Assembly (NCBI RefSeq): GCF_002368035.1
Contig: NZ_AP018222.1
Span: 1,883,917-1,947,916, forward strand
Reading direction: 5' to 3'
DNA: 64,000 bases
DNA from: Nostoc linckia NIES-25
Lineage (GTDB): Bacteria; Cyanobacteriota; Cyanobacteriia; Cyanobacteriales; Nostocaceae
In this document: piece after piece, positions 27,114 to 35,987 of the stretch
Layout: every line of letters starts with the position of its first letter
Numbering within the stretch: position 1 is the stretch's first letter
Translations under genes and position numbers: made by a program
Notes under the pieces: model-generated
Database searches by the model: none
What the model saw: the letters and a program-made list of their open reading frames with translations, nothing else
What the model was told of the DNA's origin: nothing

Positions 27114-27359
27114 ATGGAGATGGCAACCCTTAATCTCAATGTTGAGCAAGTCATAACACTGGTGAAGCAACTAGCAATTCCAGAGCAGCGCATGATATTG
27201 CAAGCTATCAAAGCAGAGCAAGATTGTTGGTGGCAAAATAGACTTGATTACGGAGAGCTACAGATGCGCTCTTTGAGTACAACACGCGGTCTTAACTGGG
27301 ATATTATGACTGAACAAGAGCGAGAAGAATTTATAGACAATATCTTGCACGAGCAGTAA
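27114..27359 (+). CDS. Putative antitoxin partner of the PIN pseudogene
   Basis: An 81-residue small protein beginning MEMATLNLNVEQVITLVKQL, of the kind found upstream of COG1569-type PIN toxins. It is helical and acidic near the C-terminus (TEQEREEFIDNILHEQ). Its TAA overlaps the toxin ATG as TAATG (27357-27361), a translational-coupling arrangement typical of toxin-antitoxin pairs. GAGG lies upstream of the first ATG; the second ATG (27120) is also possible. Function is inferred from position and size. Confidence 0.65.
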   Translation: MEMATLNLNVEQVITLVKQLAIPEQRMILQAIKAEQDCWWQNRLDYGELQMRSLSTTRGLNWDIMTEQEREEFIDNILHEQ

Positions 27360-27766
27360 TGACCTCTTATGTAGTTGTTTTCGATACAAATACGCTCTTT
27401 TCTGGTTTAGGTTGGCGAGGTAGTCCCTATCGTTGTTTAGAACTTGCTAGAAACGGACAGATTGAATCTATAACTTGTCGAGAAATTTTATTGGAGTTAC
27501 GCGAAAAGTTGCAGACAAAGCAAAATCGTTCTCCGACAGATGCAGCTATTGATATTGAGCAAATTCTTGCTTTTTGACGCTTGGTAGAAATTCCTAATAG
27601 CCTGAAAGTTGTTGTTGACGATCCTGATGATGATATGGTGATTGAGTGTGCAATTGTCGGTCAAGCAACACACATTATTACAGGTGATAAACATTTACTC
27701 TCATTAAATAAATACCAGGATATTTATATTCTCAAAGCTGGGGATTTTTTAAATTTGCTTGCTTGA
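27359..27766 (+). pseudogene. PIN-domain toxin (COG1569-like) interrupted by in-frame TGA
   Basis: Read through one stop, the frame gives about 135 codons, the normal size for this ribonuclease family. The first acidic residue is in VVVFDTNTLFSG (D9). After the TGA (27575-27577) the same frame continues RLVEIPNSLKVVVDDPDDDM, then CAIVGQATHIITGDKHLLSL, which holds the other PIN acidic residues. All catalytic positions are still present, so the loss is recent or the stop is suppressed. An ORF from TTG 27581 would make only the C-terminal half. Confidence 0.82.
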
Positions 27767-27857
27767 TATGACGATTGAAAAAATCTCAATGAAAATAAAA
27801 GTAATTAATGAACCTTCTCTCTGTGTTCCTTTGCGCTTACCTTTGCCTTCCTCTGCG

Positions 27858-28286
27858 TTAAAAAACAATCTCCTCACTCATCCTCTCTTCCAACAATTCC
27901 AACAACCCATCCACATCCTTCCCAACTTCCTCAAAACAAATCGCTGGCGCTGGTTCTGGTGCAAACTGAATTAACTTAATTTCACCCTTCCCAATACCAA
28001 TCATCACAACTTCCATTTCCGGCTTATGATTCTCAATAATTCCCAAAATTTCTTGCAGCCGATTTTCAACTTTATTATTTAACTTTTCAATCTGTTCTTG
28101 AGGACAATAAACAAAATGCGGTGTAGGTTGCAAATCAATGCCAATAGTACCCTTGCTGTCGCCATTTGCTAACCATAATGCCCAAAAAAGTGCCGCCAAT
28201 TCTTTTTGATTTGCTTTGACAAACTTATCCAACTGGCGACGCCACTTGTTATCTGCTGTTTCCGGTTGAGGATTACCAAAAATCAT
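27858..28286 (-). CDS. Cyanobacterial conserved protein, probable beta-carboxysome assembly chaperone CcmS-like
   Basis: A 142-residue soluble protein. It opens MIFGNPQPETADNKWRRQLD and has KELAALFWALWLANGDSKGT, TPHFVYCPQEQIEKLN, and GIGKGEIKLIQFAPEPAPAI. I associate this pattern with the conserved cyanobacterial family to which the Nostoc carboxysome chaperone CcmS belongs; that assignment is from memory and is not supported by neighbouring ccm or rbc genes. It lies just downstream of the ABC exporter on the same strand (37 bp), but is read after it only if a shared transcript exists. Confidence 0.55.
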   Translation of the reverse strand: MIFGNPQPETADNKWRRQLDKFVKANQKELAALFWALWLANGDSKGTIGIDLQPTPHFVYCPQEQIEKLNNKVENRLQEILGIIENHKPEMEVVMIGIGKGEIKLIQFAPEPAPAICFEEVGKDVDGLLELLEERMSEEIVF

Positions 28287-28323
28287 AAATAATTCGTAGT
28301 TCGTAATTAAAAAGGGGGGATCT

Positions 28324-30144
28324 TTATCTCAAGCCACTTTGTACGCGCCAAAGGCTGGAATAGATGCCATTTTGCTCTAGCAATTCTTCATGGGTTCCTG
28401 ATTCTACTAATTTCCCATGTTCCATGACATAAATGCAATCGGCATTGCGGATGGTGGAAAGACGATGAGCGATCGCAATTGTAGTTCTATCTACTGTAAT
28501 CCGTTCTAGCGATCGCTGAATAGCCGCTTCTGTTTCATTATCCACCGCTGAGGTTGCCTCATCTAAAATCAAGATGGGTGGATTCTTCAAGACTGCACGG
28601 GCGATTGCAATCCGTTGTCTTTGTCCGCCAGACAACTTTTGTCCTCTTTCCCCCACAATTGTCTCATAACCTTGGGGCAAGTTAATAATAAATTCGTGTG
28701 CCTCGGCTATCTTCGCCGCCGTGATAATTTCTTGCTCGTTGGCACTAAAGCTACCATAAGCAATATTCTCTGCTACGGTGCCATGAAATAGAAACACATC
28801 TTGACTCACCAAACCAATGCAGCGGCGTAAATCTTTTAAATTCAAACTTTGCAAATCAATCCCATCAACGGTAATACTTCCCGCTTGTACTTCGTATAAC
28901 CGCAACAAAAGTTTGACTAAAGTGCTTTTACCAGAACCAGTAGAACCTACAATTGCAATAGTTTTTCCGGCTGGAACATCCAAAGATAGATTTTTAATTA
29001 CTGGAAATCTATCTTTATAGGCAAAATAAACATTTTTAAATTGCACTTCACCCCGTACTTCATCCACAGGCAACGCTGTATTTCCTGTATGAATATTAAT
29101 GGGAGTATCTAACAAATTCATCACTCGATTAGTAGAAGCCATTGCCCGTTGATATTGGTCAAAAGTTTGACCTAATCTTGTTAAAGGCCACAGTAAACGC
29201 TGGATTAAAAACACCAACACGCTGTAAGTACCGACAGACATTTTCCCAGAAACCGCTGCCATCCCGCCATATAAAAGTAAGGCTGTGAAACCTACCAAAA
29301 TTAACATCCGAATTAAGGGTACAAAAGCCGCAGAAAGGGCAATTGCTTTGGCATTACTGCGACGATAAGCTTCACTATCTATTTCCAAACGGTAGGCTTC
29401 ATAAACTTCAGCAGTAAAACTTTTAATAGTAGTAATGCCGCTGATATTATTTGCCAAACGCGAGTTGAGAAAACCTACCTTTTCCCGCACATCAGCATAG
29501 CGGGGTGCGAGTAGACGTTGATAAGCAAACGAACCCCAGAGAATGAATGGCATCGGCGATAGAGCCATCCACGCTACACTAGGAGCCAATATAAAGAAAG
29601 CGCCGCCAATAATTAGCACAGTTGTGGCAACTTGGATGATGTCATTGGCTCCCACATCCAAAAATCGCTCTAATTGGTTAATATCGTCACTGAGGACGGA
29701 CATTAAACCGCCAGTGCTGCGTTCTTCAAAATAAGCTAACTCTAGCTCTTGCAGATGTTTATATGCATCCAAACGTAAGTTATGCTGAATATTCTGTGCC
29801 AAATTACGCCAAAGGCGATCGTAGGCATACTCAAAAACAGATTCTAGAATCCAAATGATGACAGTGAGGAAAGAAATAATCAAAAATTGTCCAAAGACAT
29901 CGCGTACCCCTAACTGTGCAATTATGGAATCCTGCTGTTTGACTACCACATCTACTGCCACACCAATTAAGCCAGGTGGCGCCAAGTCAAAAAATTTATT
30001 AAGGATAGAATAAGTAGTCGCTAGCCAAATTTGTTTACGATACTGATGTGCATAGTCAAACAAACGCTGGAGAGGATGCGTCGAATGTTTACGCCTTCTT
30101 GAGACTTGATGAGATTTTAGTACGGTAGCCACGGCTTTTTGCAT
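28324..30144 (-). CDS. ABC exporter, fused permease and ATPase (MsbA/LmrA type)
   Basis: A 606-residue half-transporter that would dimerise. Residues about 35-330 are six membrane helices of the ABC type I exporter fold. The ATPase domain has Walker A VGSTGSGKSTLVKLLL, the signature LSGGQRQRIAIARAVLK, Walker B ILILDEATSAVD and the H-loop IAHRLSTIR. Such exporters move lipids, peptides or drugs; the substrate cannot be told from sequence. ATG at 30144 gives MQKAVATVLKSHQVSRRRKH, a basic cytoplasmic start. Confidence 0.94.
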   Translation of the reverse strand: MQKAVATVLKSHQVSRRRKHSTHPLQRLFDYAHQYRKQIWLATTYSILNKFFDLAPPGLIGVAVDVVVKQQDSIIAQLGVRDVFGQFLIISFLTVIIWILESVFEYAYDRLWRNLAQNIQHNLRLDAYKHLQELELAYFEERSTGGLMSVLSDDINQLERFLDVGANDIIQVATTVLIIGGAFFILAPSVAWMALSPMPFILWGSFAYQRLLAPRYADVREKVGFLNSRLANNISGITTIKSFTAEVYEAYRLEIDSEAYRRSNAKAIALSAAFVPLIRMLILVGFTALLLYGGMAAVSGKMSVGTYSVLVFLIQRLLWPLTRLGQTFDQYQRAMASTNRVMNLLDTPINIHTGNTALPVDEVRGEVQFKNVYFAYKDRFPVIKNLSLDVPAGKTIAIVGSTGSGKSTLVKLLLRLYEVQAGSITVDGIDLQSLNLKDLRRCIGLVSQDVFLFHGTVAENIAYGSFSANEQEIITAAKIAEAHEFIINLPQGYETIVGERGQKLSGGQRQRIAIARAVLKNPPILILDEATSAVDNETEAAIQRSLERITVDRTTIAIAHRLSTIRNADCIYVMEHGKLVESGTHEELLEQNGIYSSLWRVQSGLR

Positions 30145-30415
30145 TTGCGTGCAATCGATATTACCACGGAATCAAGTTTTGAATCCTGAATCTGAAGAAT
30201 GACGACATCGGGAGAGGGAAAGATGTAGGAATGAGGAGGGGGGACAACCAATTCAAAATTCAAAATTCCCTCTTGGAAAGTTCCGATGGTCGGAAACCTC
30301 CGCTCAGACTTTCCGCAAAATCCAAAATGAAGAATCCATCCTCCTGCCTTCTGCCTCCTGACTCCTAACTTAGGACTCAGTACTCAATATTCATCACTTA
30401 TATGGAGAGAAGAAC

Positions 30416-31264
30416 TTGAAAAATCAACAATTTGGCAATTGGCAAACTACAGTTTTGGCAATTGTGTTAGCAATATTAGCGCTTGTTGGGCTAAATTCTT
30501 TTATTATTATCAACCCAGGGCAAGCAGGAGTGATTAGCATTTTGGGTAAAGCTAGAGATGGCGCTTTATTGGAAGGTATCCACCTGAAACCACCTTTTAT
30601 TTCGGCTATAGATGTGTATGATTTAACAGTACAAAAATTTGAAGTGCCAGCGGAAAGTTCTACCAAAGATTTGCAAAACTTATCAGCGAGATTTGCAATT
30701 AACTTTCGTCTCGATCCGATACAGGTAGTTGAAGTGAGGAGAAAACAAGGAACATTAGAGAATATAGTATCAAAAATAATTGCTCCCCAAACCCAAGAAG
30801 CATTTAAAATTGCCGCAGCTAGAAGAACAGTAGAAGAGGCAATTACCAAAAGAAGTGAATTGAAAGAAGACTTTGATAATGCCTTAGGCGATCGCCTAGA
30901 CAAATATGGGATAATTGTCTTAGATACTAGCGTCGTTGACTTGACATTCTCTCCAGAATTCGCTAAAGCAGTCGAAGAAAAACAAATTGCCGAACAACGA
31001 GCGCAAAGAGCAGTTTATGTAGCACGAGAAGCTGAACAAGAAGCACAAGCAGAAGTTAATCGAGCAAAAGGAAAAGCAGAAGCTCAAAGACTTTTAGCAG
31101 AGACACTCAAAGCCCAAGGAGGGCAATTAGTTCTGCAAAAAGAAGCAATTGAAGCTTGGAAAACTGGCGGCGCTCAAATGCCAAAAGTCCTCGTTATGAG
31201 TGGTGATTCAAAAAGCAACGTACCCTTCATTTTTAATCTTGGAAATGTAGAAAATAACCCGTGA
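30416..31264 (+). CDS. SPFH/band 7 (prohibitin-like) membrane protein
   Basis: A 282-residue protein anchored by one N-terminal helix (about 11-31, TVLAIVLAILALVGLNSFII). The SPFH domain follows: INPGQAGVISILGKARDG, VYDLTVQKFEVPAESSTKD, LSARFAINFRLDP and GIIVLDTSVVDLTFSPEF. The C-terminal part (about 185-235) is an Ala/Glu-rich coiled coil (EEKQIAEQRAQRAVYVAREA). Prohibitin-like proteins form ring scaffolds in membranes and often steer FtsH proteases. It starts at TTG 30416; GGAG lies about 10 bp upstream, and the nearby ATG (30402) hits a stop after five codons. Confidence 0.9.
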   Translation: MKNQQFGNWQTTVLAIVLAILALVGLNSFIIINPGQAGVISILGKARDGALLEGIHLKPPFISAIDVYDLTVQKFEVPAESSTKDLQNLSARFAINFRLDPIQVVEVRRKQGTLENIVSKIIAPQTQEAFKIAAARRTVEEAITKRSELKEDFDNALGDRLDKYGIIVLDTSVVDLTFSPEFAKAVEEKQIAEQRAQRAVYVAREAEQEAQAEVNRAKGKAEAQRLLAETLKAQGGQLVLQKEAIEAWKTGGAQMPKVLVMSGDSKSNVPFIFNLGNVENNP

Positions 31265-31472
31265 AAGTGACTGAGGATTGAAGAGACAAAGAAAATAAGT
31301 CTTCAGTCAACAGTCAACAATCAACAATCAAATAAGTAGGTAGACATAACTAAATGTAAAACACAAAATTTTAAAACCCCAAACGAGACCGTCTTCTACC
31401 TCCTGCCCCCTGTCCCCTGCCCCCTGCCTCCTACTTAGTAAAGAACAACCAACAGGATAACAAAGCAAATTT

Positions 31473-31883
31473 ATGCCGAATTCTAATCATCTAACTCCCG
31501 AAGAAGCAAGAAAAATTCTGAATAAATTTAACTGTTTAGATATAGCACCTATCCTCAAACCAGGTGAAAAAGATGTAATTCGTAATGCCTTAATTTTGAT
31601 GGCTAACCTTGCTGACTATGAAATTTTAGGAATTTGTGCTGATACAGCAGAAGAAGGAATATTAGCCATGAAAACCTATTCTCTGGCCTTTGGTTATGAA
31701 CCACCAAGCAATTTACCTACACCTGAAGGCCCGGTTTATATCAAATTAAATGGCAAAAACGGCTTGTGTTATGTCGATTCCTATGCTGGACATCACCGCG
31801 GCGTCTTAGTATCTTGCCAATCTTTCAACGAAGCCGGAATCAACGAAATGTATGGACATCTCCCCTTGGATTTATTCGTTTAA
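31473..31883 (+). CDS. DUF1824 family protein
   Basis: A 136-residue cyanobacterial protein of unknown function. Family marks are LTPEEARKILNKFNCLD, ALILMANLADYEILGICADT, GYEPPSNLPTPEGPVYIKLN and SYAGHHRGVLVSCQSF. It is soluble, with no signal or membrane segment. An AACAGGATAAC region precedes the ATG. It lies between the SPFH gene and an ABC-F gene on the same strand, but the spacers are about 200 bp and hold repeats, so an operon is uncertain. Confidence 0.82.
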   Translation: MPNSNHLTPEEARKILNKFNCLDIAPILKPGEKDVIRNALILMANLADYEILGICADTAEEGILAMKTYSLAFGYEPPSNLPTPEGPVYIKLNGKNGLCYVDSYAGHHRGVLVSCQSFNEAGINEMYGHLPLDLFV

Positions 31884-32078
31884 AATTCATCAATAGGTAA
31901 GTAGGGAACAGACAAAAAGCAACAGCTTTGAAAGTCTCTTTGCTTGCAAATTTTACGATTAGCTTATCTCCGAACATCTGCTTCAACTGCTATACCTCCA
32001 TTCTTACTCCTCCCTCTCTTTCTCTGCGCCTCTCTTGCCTCGTGCGTGCAAATAAAAAAACCCTATATTCTAAATCCT

Positions 32079-34010
32079 ATGAGTCTCATTACCCTGCAAT
32101 CAATCAAAAAAGACTTTGGCATCAAAGAAATTTTAAAAGATGCCAGCTTTAGCCTCGATGCAACCGATAAAGTTGGTTTAATTGGTACTAATGGTTCCGG
32201 CAAATCAACCCTACTAAAAATGATTGCCGGTTTAGAACCCATCGATAGCGGTCAAATTTTAATCAGTTCTGGTTCTCAAATCATCTACTTACCTCAACAG
32301 CCAGATTTAGACGAAAATCGCACAGTTTTAGAGCAAGTTTTTGCCGATAGCGGCGAACACATGACTTTAGTGCGTGAATACGAAGAACTTTCTGATAAAT
32401 TGGCTCACTATCCAGATGATAGTCAACTGATGTCTCGCCTTTCTGCCGTGATGCAACGGATGGATACAAGTAATGCTTGGGAACTAGAAACCAATGCTAA
32501 AATCATCCTCACCAAATTAGGAATTTCTGACTTTGAGGCTAAAATCGGCACTTTATCTGGAGGCTATCGCAAACGCATTGCTTTAGCAACAGCTTTGCTT
32601 GCAGAACCAGATGTTTTGCTCATGGATGAGCCAACAAACCATCTCGATGCTCTTTCTGTAGAATGGTTACAAAGTTATTTAAATCGCTATCGCGGCGCAC
32701 TTTTTCTCATCACCCACGATCGCTATTTTTTAGATCGCGTCACCAATCGTATCGTAGAAATAGACCGAGGCGACATTTACACTTATACAGGTAACTATTC
32801 ATACTACCTCGAAAAGAAAGCTTTAGCGGAAGAATCTGCTCTTAGCAGTCAACGCAAACATCAAGGCTTATTGCGGCGCGAGTTGGAATGGCTCAAAAAA
32901 GGGCCGAAAGCCAGAAGTACCAAACAAAAAGCCAGAATTGACCGCGCTCATGCTCTGCGAGATACTGAGTTTAAACAAGTTCAGGGTAAAGTTGATATCT
33001 CTACAGTTGGTCGTCGCATTGGTAAAAAGGTTATTGAATTAAATAACGTTTCCAAAGCCTATAACGGACGCACCCTGATTAAAGATTTTACCTACGAATT
33101 TAGTCCAGAAGACCGCATTGGCATCATTGGCGCTAACGGTGCGGGTAAATCCACTTTAATGGATATTATTACACGAAGAATTCAGCCTGATTCTGGCAAT
33201 GCAGAAATTGGTACTACAATTCACATCGGTTATTTTGACCAGCATTCTGAAGAATTGCTCACAGCTTTGAATGAAAATCAGCGCGTGATTGATTACATAA
33301 AAGAAGAAGGAGAATTTGTCAAAATTACCGATGGAACTCAAATTACTGCTTCCCAAATGTTGGAGCGATTTCTGTTTCCTGGGAATCAACAATATGCCCC
33401 AATTCATAAACTTTCTGGCGGCGAAAAACGCCGTTTATTTCTGTTACGCGTTCTCATGAGTGCGCCCAATGTCTTAATATTAGACGAACCGACAAATGAT
33501 TTAGATGTCCAGACATTGGCAGTACTAGAAGAATATTTAGAAGATTTTGTTGGGTGTGTAATTGTAGTTTCTCACGATCGCTACTTTCTCGACCGCACCA
33601 TCGACACAATCTTTTCCTTTGAAGAAGGCGGAAACCTGCGCCAATATCCAGGCAATTACTCGGTTTATCTGGACTATAAGAAGGCTGAAGAAGCAGCACA
33701 GCAACAAGCTGCTGCTACTAAAGAAAAGCCGAAAAATGTGGAACCCCAAAATGGTACATCTTCACCCAAGAATACCGAAAATCAAAAGCGGCGCAGATTA
33801 TCCAATTGGGAGAAAAAGGAATTTGACCAGTTAGAAGGTAAAATTGCCCAGTTAGAAGCTGATAAGGCAGAAGTTGAGAAAAAACTGGCGAATGTTCCAC
33901 CGGGGAACTATAGCCAGGTGCAGAAACTGTATGAAGAAGTGGAATCTTTAAAACAGGCGATCGATGTGGCGACTGAACGGTGGTTAGAATTGGCGGAGAT
34001 GGAGTCTTAA
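32079..34010 (+). CDS. ABC-F family ATPase (Uup/EttA-like)
   Basis: A 643-residue protein with two ATPase domains and no membrane segment, so a ribosome-associated translation factor rather than a transporter. Domain 1 has GTNGSGKSTLLKMIAG, LSGGYRKRIALATALL and LLMDEPTNHLDA. A charged linker follows (KKGPKARSTKQKARIDRAHA). Domain 2 has GANGAGKSTLMDIITRR, LSGGEKRRLFLLRVLM and LILDEPTNDLDV. A C-terminal coiled coil (about 555-643) resembles the Uup tail. The start MSLITLQSIKKDFGIKE is chosen; an in-frame ATG 135 bp earlier would add a hydrophobic stretch unlike the family. Confidence 0.92.
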   Translation: MSLITLQSIKKDFGIKEILKDASFSLDATDKVGLIGTNGSGKSTLLKMIAGLEPIDSGQILISSGSQIIYLPQQPDLDENRTVLEQVFADSGEHMTLVREYEELSDKLAHYPDDSQLMSRLSAVMQRMDTSNAWELETNAKIILTKLGISDFEAKIGTLSGGYRKRIALATALLAEPDVLLMDEPTNHLDALSVEWLQSYLNRYRGALFLITHDRYFLDRVTNRIVEIDRGDIYTYTGNYSYYLEKKALAEESALSSQRKHQGLLRRELEWLKKGPKARSTKQKARIDRAHALRDTEFKQVQGKVDISTVGRRIGKKVIELNNVSKAYNGRTLIKDFTYEFSPEDRIGIIGANGAGKSTLMDIITRRIQPDSGNAEIGTTIHIGYFDQHSEELLTALNENQRVIDYIKEEGEFVKITDGTQITASQMLERFLFPGNQQYAPIHKLSGGEKRRLFLLRVLMSAPNVLILDEPTNDLDVQTLAVLEEYLEDFVGCVIVVSHDRYFLDRTIDTIFSFEEGGNLRQYPGNYSVYLDYKKAEEAAQQQAAATKEKPKNVEPQNGTSSPKNTENQKRRRLSNWEKKEFDQLEGKIAQLEADKAEVEKKLANVPPGNYSQVQKLYEEVESLKQAIDVATERWLELAEMES

Positions 34011-34024
34011 TGTCTGAAGATTTA

Positions 34025-34055
34025 GATCCCCGACTTCTTGAAGAAGTCGGGGATC
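34025..34055. repeat. 31-bp perfect palindrome GATCCCCGACTTCTT
   Basis: 15-bp arms around a single G, just after the ABC-F stop codon. It lacks a T-run, so it is a transcript-end hairpin or dispersed repeat rather than a standard terminator. Similar to the hairpin at 12943-12974. Confidence 0.85.
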
Positions 34056-34079
34056 TGGGCAGCAACAATTTTTAGATGT

Positions 34080-34793
34080 CTAATTGCTCAAGATGCCAAC
34101 TAAAATATGAGTTAACTCAACTAATTCTTCAGGAACTCGATACAATTTAATGTCTTCGGTTATCTGTTTTTCTTGGCGGTTGTAGATTGCAAATCGCCAA
34201 TCTTCACCAGTAGTTACTGCTCCATAAAGAAGTGACAGTTTAGAATTTATCCATTGGTCGAGTGCAATCAATTCAACTGCTAATTGAGTAAAACCTCTAC
34301 TTAAATCTGCTTGTTTCGCTTCAATTATAGCAAGGGACTGGTGACTGGGGACTGGGGACTGGGTGAAAAGTCGCTTTGTGTCTAAGTTTTATCATCTGTT
34401 AATGTCCTAACCACCTTGGCTGTTGCTATACCAACAAGCCTTTACCTTTATCAATGTAATAATCTAAGCTACCTTTTAGTTGGTCGCTAACATTAATGGC
34501 ATACTCAATATTCAATTGCGTTTGGGCAATTTCACAAACTTCTAGTAATATTGGTGCGATAATTGCTTGCGTGCGTCTTCGCTAAGTAGCTTGACGCGTC
34601 GGAGATTACGCTCAATCGTTCGCTGTAATTCTGCGATTTGATTGGGGTTGAATTCTGTTTTTGGTAATTGCAAGCGATCGCGTTGATAAGAACAGCCAAG
34701 TTCAGCTAAAATATGTTCTGGAGAAAATGGCAGTTCAAAATATTTGCTGAATGTATAGCTTTGACCGGGTTGAATGATTCGGGGACGACTCAT
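34080..34793 (-). pseudogene. Nuclease-like hypothetical gene, broken by a frameshift and a MITE
   Basis: The frame opens MSRPRIIQPGQSYTFSKYFE and runs to ARK near 34567, where it loses one reading frame. The next frame continues AIIAPILLEVCEIAQTQLN to GKGLL near 34431. There the 105-bp MITE-B (34326-34430) is inserted with a TA duplication. Beyond it the gene resumes IEAKQADLSRGFTQLAVELI and ends ELTHILVGILSN at 34080. Without the element the junction reads GLLVIEAKQADL, a plausible PD-(D/E)xK nuclease core (ExK). An intact gene would code about 205 residues. The family name is not known to me; restriction-like nuclease folds are only suggested by the ExK motif. Confidence 0.8.
34326..34430 (-). 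mobile_element. MITE-B copy 2, inside a pseudogene
   Basis: The reverse-oriented partner of 2431-2535, of exactly the same 105-bp length. It begins TATAGCAAGGGACTGGTGAC and ends CCTTGGCTGTTGCTATA. The host gene shows that TA was duplicated on insertion (see the pseudogene entry). Confidence 0.9.
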
Positions 34794-35118
34794 ACAGCAG
34801 TTTTCATGTGGATGGCATACATTACTCTACGATTATTCTTAACAGAATTCTTTAAATGGTGCGTTAGGGCGTTCCACCTAACACACCCTACCACTTCATC
34901 TTTTACTTTTAATCTTTGGAGAATCCTTTTTTTCTTTTTTATCCTGCAAGCTGCGAATTTTAACCATTATCTTTAATTCCACCATTATGCTGATTTTAAC
35001 GAGTATTGGGTACTAACAAAACTCTCCCCCGATCGCCAGTCCCTTTTACCTGGTGCAGCCATCACTCTTAGACTCTACAAAACACCAAACGATCGCATTT
35101 ACATTAAACATATCTCAA

Positions 35119-35382
35119 TTAACTTTTCCTATAAACATCTTTCCGATGCTTGCACTGCAAAATTTGTACGAGTTGATTTTCATCATCAATCTCATAACGA
35201 ACTCTATAATCACCAATTCTGATACGATACTCGTTATCAAAACCTTTTAACTTGACAATTCCATCGGGACGCGGTTCCACAGCAAGATTTTGAATTTTTT
35301 CAATCACACGCAGGGTAATATCATTGGGTAAGTCGTCAATTTGCTTTTGTACCGACTTTGAAATAATGACTGTATAACTCAT
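35119..35382 (-). CDS. RelE/ParE-superfamily toxin
   Basis: An 87-residue basic protein with the RelE-like core: MSYTVIISKSVQKQIDDLP, VKLKGFDNEYRIRIGDYRVR, and the C-terminal ILQCKHRKDVYRKS. RelE members cut mRNA on the ribosome, ParE members inhibit gyrase; RIRIGDYRVRYEI is typical of the RelE branch. The ATG overlaps the antitoxin stop as TAATG, implying coupled translation. Both genes look intact. Confidence 0.88.
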   Translation of the reverse strand: MSYTVIISKSVQKQIDDLPNDITLRVIEKIQNLAVEPRPDGIVKLKGFDNEYRIRIGDYRVRYEIDDENQLVQILQCKHRKDVYRKS

Positions 35383-35627
35383 TATCCCTGATGCGATCGC
35401 TTAGCAAGATATTCATCAATAGTCATTGACTCACCATCTCTATACTCAGCGCGAACTGCTTGAATTTCTGAGAGTGTTTCTGCATCGTCTTCATACAATG
35501 CTTCTTCAGCTTCAAAAATTTGTTGCTCAATTAACTCTTGAAGTTGACGTTTTTCTGTTAAATCAAGGGAAGATATTGCTTCTGCTAAAACTTCTAAGGA
35601 GAGTTGTAGTTTAACAATGGCTGGCAT
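35382..35627 (-). CDS. Antitoxin of the RelE-type pair
   Basis: An 81-residue acidic helical protein beginning MPAIVKLQLSLEVLAEAISS, followed by LDLTEKRQLQELIEQQIFEA and ending IDEYLAKRSHQG. It stands directly before the toxin with a one-base overlap (TAATG). It would bind the toxin and repress the operon promoter just upstream; AGGAGAAAA precedes the ATG. Confidence 0.82.
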   Translation of the reverse strand: MPAIVKLQLSLEVLAEAISSLDLTEKRQLQELIEQQIFEAEEALYEDDAETLSEIQAVRAEYRDGESMTIDEYLAKRSHQG

Positions 35628-35715
35628 TTTTCTCCTATTAGGTGTGTTTTTTGCACTTTAAACTCCATTGTCTTCATTTTACAGCGTTTTTCATCTCTTT
35701 GAACCACAATCCAGG

Positions 35716-35743
35716 GTAGGGGCGCACAGCTGTGCGCCCCTAC
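35716..35743. repeat. 28-bp perfect palindrome GTAGGGGCGCACAG
   Basis: Exact inverted repeat, followed by GCGGTCTATTTACC. Member of the same family as 5927 and 22748. Confidence 0.85.
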
Positions 35744-35793
35744 AACGCGGTCTATTTACCTGAAAATTGCTGTAACGAGTAATGGCTACTAGA

Positions 35794-35896
35794 CTAATCT
35801 ACAAAACACTAAGCGATCGCATTTACATTAAACATATCTAAACTAACTTTTCTTATAGCATTATCTCTGAAATCACCAGCTAGCAAAATATTCATC
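35794..35896 (-). pseudogene. Deleted second copy of the toxin-antitoxin locus
   Basis: CTACAAAACACTAAGCGATC through AAACATATCTAAACTAACTT matches the DNA just downstream of the intact toxin gene (35086-35125). It is joined to CATTATCTCTG and TAGCAAAATATTCATC, which match the toxin-start / antitoxin-end region (35380-35417). Nearly the whole toxin coding part is missing between the two. It codes nothing. Confidence 0.7.
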
Positions 35897-35947
35897 TGCG
35901 TAGGCGTTCGCGTAGCGTCTCGTAGAGAAGCCTGCCGTAGGCATCGC
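35893..35947. repeat. Nostoc-type TAGGCGTTCGCGTAGCGTCT dispersed repeat
   Basis: Contains TTCGCGTAGCGTCTCGTAGA and AAGCCTGCCGTAGGCATCGC, a G+C-rich repeat pattern common in spacers of Nostoc relatives. A related fragment (GTCTACGATGGGCTACGCCT) is at 40110-40135. Confidence 0.6.
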
Positions 35948-35987
35948 ACACTCGCCAACAAACAACAGAAGCCACTATTGTTAAGTC

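Noticed and set aside
31944..32078. An N-terminal extension or signal peptide on the ABC-F protein
   Set aside because: The hydrophobic stretch is not found in this soluble family; the ATG at 32079 gives the normal N-terminus.
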